DNA from: Amyloporia xantha
Lineage: Eukaryota > Basidiomycota > Agaricomycetes > Polyporales > Adustoporiaceae
Assembly: GCA_036971615.1 (NCBI GenBank)
Contig: JAYKKR010000001.1
Location: 4,154,001-4,218,000, forward strand
DNA: 64,000 bases
Direction: 5' to 3'
Shown here piece by piece: positions 60,934 to 64,000 of the stretch. Position numbers and translations under genes: made by a program. Each line of letters begins with the position of its first letter. Position 1 is the first letter of the stretch. The notes under the pieces were generated by a model, which made no database searches, had not been told where the DNA came from, and worked only from the letters and a program-made list of their open reading frames with translations.

Positions 60934-61718
60934 ATGCCCCGTGAACCAGCTTCTCTACGTACCCAAGATCGTTCCAGCGATGTACGTGCTCTGCTGGAGA
61001 TGTCATTGTGAGCTGATCCTTATTGACTGCTTGTCAGGCCTCGGTCGTTGTTCAATGGTATCTCCCGCCCGAAGGCCTTGAGATGCTATCGGTCACCGAG
61101 ATCACAGATGCCAAGGCCGCCATCCGTGGTCCTTCCCCTCGAGCATTGGCGGGGTGGCTCACTGCACGCCAGAATTTTCTGGAAGCTGCTCACCAAGACC
61201 CTCCGAATATGCTGGAGGATGGAAAAGGTGAGCTGAATACATCACCGTCGGTTGATTAAACTCCGAGCTTGATTATAGCACCGAAGTACTGGCTGCCAAA
61301 CATGCCATACGCACATGATCTCAGGTGAAGACCTCATATCGGAGACTGTACGCATCAGGAAACAGGTTCCTGGATTGCTTTGGGTGCGTGTCCTAAGTAT
61401 CACATCGTGCGGGGTGGACTCAAACCTGTAAAATAGGCCGACAAGTTCGAAATATCATTGTTTGGTGTCGAGGGTTGTTGTGCTCTTAAACATAATCAAG
61501 TATACCTCGAGAACATTCTTGGAGCGACGTGCGCCTTCATGGAGTTGATCGAGACCGAGATCAAGAAGTTGCGCGGCGGTGATGAATCCGAGGAGGTGAT
61601 CGCCACGCTACGCTGTCTCGTCTGCCAGCACGTCCGTTTGCAGTTACAAAAGGAGGTTATTGAGGGACTTCAGGTACATGTCGGCGAGGAAGTGGAATTT
61701 TCCATTCTGGATGGATGA
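60934..61718 (+). CDS. Unknown protein, paralog B of a local gene pair
   Basis: Four exons (60934-60981, 61038-61227, 61325-61383, 61437-61718) encode 192 residues. It starts MPREPASLRTQDRSSD. Exon 2 has VVVQWYLPPEGLEMLSVTEI, TDAKAAIRGPSPRALAGWLT and QNFLEAAHQDPPN, aligning with paralog A without large gaps. Exon 3, GEDLISETVRIRKQVPGLLW, aligns with GEALLEITLRLRKKYSSMLW of A. Exon 4 has GVEGCCALKHNQVYLENILG and EVIEGLQVHVGEEVEFSILD. The pair shares protein layout and introns 1 and 3, but residue identity is moderate, so the duplication is not recent. Function is unknown and no family is recognised. Confidence 0.7.
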
Positions 61719-62873
61719 GCCGCGGCATTGAAGATGGCCGACAGTCCTGTTGATTTGTGTCTACCGTCTTTGAGCGATGGCCTTTGAAAGTCCAGTATTC
61801 TCGACTTTGAACATCCGAGGGTTTGTTGTTGGTGCTCAGCATGACATAAAAGCAATTCCAACTATGTAGAAGTCATGAAATCTGTCATTAATATTGACGA
61901 GAGCTCAGCGCTTAGCGTCGAAGGCTCAGGGTGTTGAACTCCGCGCCACACACGGCGGCGGCGTGATCGGTGATCGGGTGGAGGCGGGCCGCCGGCTCGA
62001 GCCTCTCCAGACTTCAGTGCTTCAGCTTCCAGAAGCTCCCAACTTCTGCATGTTCGACGCAATTTCCCTATGTATCATTGTCTTCAGCGGAATACCTCTC
62101 TCTATTTGAACCACCATAGGTAACTGTCTTGTGCTAGTTGACGCTCAAACGTCTGCCGCTGCCCGTACTGCTTGTATATCTTATCTCGCAGTGCAGTATG
62201 TACGGGGTCGTTCATTTGCCTTGTTTCCCTGTCATATCGTTGTTGCGATGGGACTCAAATACACCACAGGCCAAACAACAAATACATGGATCAGAATGCG
62301 TGCCCGCGATTATGAAGAATCGTATCTACTGGAAAGCCGCTACCGGGCGCGAGAAGTCACGCGAACGCAAGGATATCCACAAAGCCGTGTCGGGCGGGAG
62401 GCGTCTCGTGGACTTTCGTGTATGGCGTGCCGGGTTGACCTCAGTGGGCCAGCGGCCGGGTGCAGGCAGCGCCCTGTTTTAGACAGTATGTACCGATCTA
62501 GCTAAGGAAGGTGATAGAAGAGTGCTTCATGCATATGTCGATGAGACTCTTTTCTGTTTGGCATTTGGCATTTGAAGTTCTCCAGCGCTTAATAATATGT
62601 ATAGTATAACAGATGATACCTGTTTTATGGCTGTGGCGGCGCACAACGCGACGTACGCCAGCAATACTGTATTCCCACCATGATATAAGTCCAGAATATA
62701 GTTCCGTCCATATCTCTTGTCAACAATACAGAATCGCCGACCACGTCGCAATTGTTCGAATATAGCATCACATAATACAGATGAGACTAAGGAGTCCCGT
62801 TATAACGAACGAAAGCGAGGCAAAAAGACCGGGTCCAGAAACGAAAGTAATAAATAAAGTGCGTACGATCACC
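61719..62873. other. Gene-free stretch
   Basis: About 1.15 kb. Short frames on both strands (for example 62131-62505) lack protein character. No repeat or RNA gene is recognised. Confidence 0.4.
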
Positions 62874-64000
62874 TCACTCCTCGATGGTGTAAACATTAGG
62901 GGGACGGTTCGGCACTAGCGGCTGGTCACTGCCACCCGCAGAACTCCCAACCCCACTGTCTGACGGTGCCGGAACGATGTATTCTCCCTTGGACGTGCGC
63001 ATCGAGACCCGAGAGCCTACCTGAGAGCCGATCTCGGACGCCTCGTACGACGGAGGTGCGATGTCGTCGTGATGGCCGACAAGAAGCGGAGCCCCGGCCT
63101 CAGGCGAGCCAGGCGGAGACGGAACAGCATATTGGTGTTGCGGCGCCGACGCTGGTACGGCACCGAAGGTGTACGGCTCAACGGTGTTGGCGACCTTGTG
63201 CTCTTCGACCATCGCGACGGTGTCCTTCAGAAGCGCGCGGTCCTGTCGGCTACGGATATAGAAGAAGACAGCGACACCGATGAGGAGCACGCCCGCGACG
63301 CCGCCGATCGTCCCTCCGACGATGGCGCCAACGTCCGAACCCTTCGAACTCACGATCTTTGGAGCGAAGCCCACTGTGTCCGTGCCATTCCGGCTGATCT
63401 GGAACACTCTGGACCGATCATCTGAGATTAGCCATGATCCATGGGATACGAGACGGGAATCTGACGTACAGGTAGAACTTTTGGATGAAAAGAGCCCCGA
63501 ATAGGTATTCGTCGATGGAAGAGTCGGTCCACCCTTCTATTCCACTGACGCAGTTGCCATCGCTAGTTTGGATCACTAATGTGGACTGATCGAGGGCGAA
63601 CTGTTGGGTGCCAATAGTGACGGTGAAGGTGAATTGCGCATCACAAGGCACACTCCAGGACTGCGCCTGACTTCCGAGACTCGAAACGTCAGACTGCAGA
63701 GACGATCCGCCGATAGCGTCGTCTGCAAGAATTCATGCATCAGGATACTATACACGGTTGCCAAAGGGGACGAAACATACTGATCAGCTGCGCCTGTTGA
63801 GTCGGGAAGTAGATGTCCGTGTAGTAGGGATCGATGGCAGATATCATCCGCTCGGAGCTCGACACGGTATCGGAACCTACCGCCAACGACCAGCCATCCA
63901 ACGCCACAGACCAGTCGGGCTGACTGCCGCCGGCGTAGTTGACAGAGGAGTTGGACTGTACCGTCTTGTACGCCACCTTTTGTGTATTATAAGCGCTCGA
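62874..64000 (-). CDS. Membrane-anchored aspartic-peptidase-like protein (partial, 5' end outside window)
   Basis: C-terminal part of a gene that continues past 64000. At least three exons: from the edge to about 63780, about 63723-63466, and about 63409-62874. The first has YAGGSQPDWSVALDGWSLAV and ISAIDPYYTDIYFPTQQAQL. The latter sits where pepsin-type enzymes have the second catalytic D-T/S-G motif, here D-P-Y-Y-T, so proteolysis is doubtful unless the unseen N-lobe compensates. Next is INDAIGG (spliced), SWSVPCDAQFTFTVTIGTQQ, a Cys in GNCVSGIEGW and LFGALFIQKFYLVFQISRNG, the typical pepsin-family ending. One transmembrane helix (GGVAGVLLIGVAVFFYIRSR) and a cytosolic Pro/Ser-rich tail ending NVYTIEE follow. 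The stop is 62874-62876. Confidence 0.72.

Overview
The window is eukaryotic and reads as a filamentous basidiomycete, most likely a wood-decay Agaricomycete (possibly Polyporales). This is inferred from many short 50-70 nt GT-AG introns, very short exons, an F-box/LRR gene, a cytochrome P450 relic, a DUF7704 membrane protein and secreted proteins of types common in mushrooms. No rRNA, tRNA or CRISPR array was found. I recognise 25 protein-coding genes, one of them running off the right edge, plus one P450 pseudogene.

Layout. 0.4-14.2 kb, all on +: a Gcn20/ABCF3-type ABC-F ATPase, DNA topoisomerase II, a mitochondrial ribosomal protein of the mL38/PEBP family, and a Sel1-repeat protein. 15.5-15.95 kb: a 419-bp CACTG-ended MITE with a 141-bp palindromic MITE inserted in it, just upstream of a SAP30-like gene (16.1-17.3 kb). 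18-20.4 kb: two secreted proteins. 22.3-24.4 kb: a small acidic protein with a Tudor/SH3-like tail and an F-box protein. 24.9-28 kb: a probable pseudokinase. 28.6-32 kb: a MYST histone acetyltransferase and ribosomal protein L19. 33.5-42.7 kb: a HAL4/SAT4-like kinase, VPS4 and CAND1. 43.5-45.3 kb: F-box/LRR. 46.8-48.4 kb: P450 pseudogene. 49-56.3 kb: an Sm-like protein and chorismate synthase in divergent orientation, an unknown protein, a UPF0052/CofD-like protein and a divergent DUF7704 membrane protein. 56.6-57.2 kb: a 597-bp foldback transposable element. 57.7-61.7 kb: two paralogous small genes of unknown family flanking a minisatellite. 62.9-64 kb: C-terminal part of a membrane-anchored aspartic-peptidase-like protein.

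Most genes are housekeeping: translation control, topology, chromatin, ESCRT, cullin regulation and aromatic amino acid synthesis. There is no obvious metabolic cluster. Accessory material is concentrated at 14-22 kb, 45-49 kb and 56-63 kb.

Four observations stand out. (1) Five +1 frameshifts, most cleanly explained as single-base homopolymer expansions, fall between 35.3 and 40.1 kb in three otherwise well-conserved genes (kinase, VPS4, CAND1), which points to local sequence error. (2) Three non-autonomous elements share CACTG termini and 3-bp target duplications, as in the CACTA/EnSpm superfamily. (3) A kinase-like protein lacks the glycine loop and has Glu for the DFG Asp. (4) A tandem paralog pair belongs to a family I cannot name.
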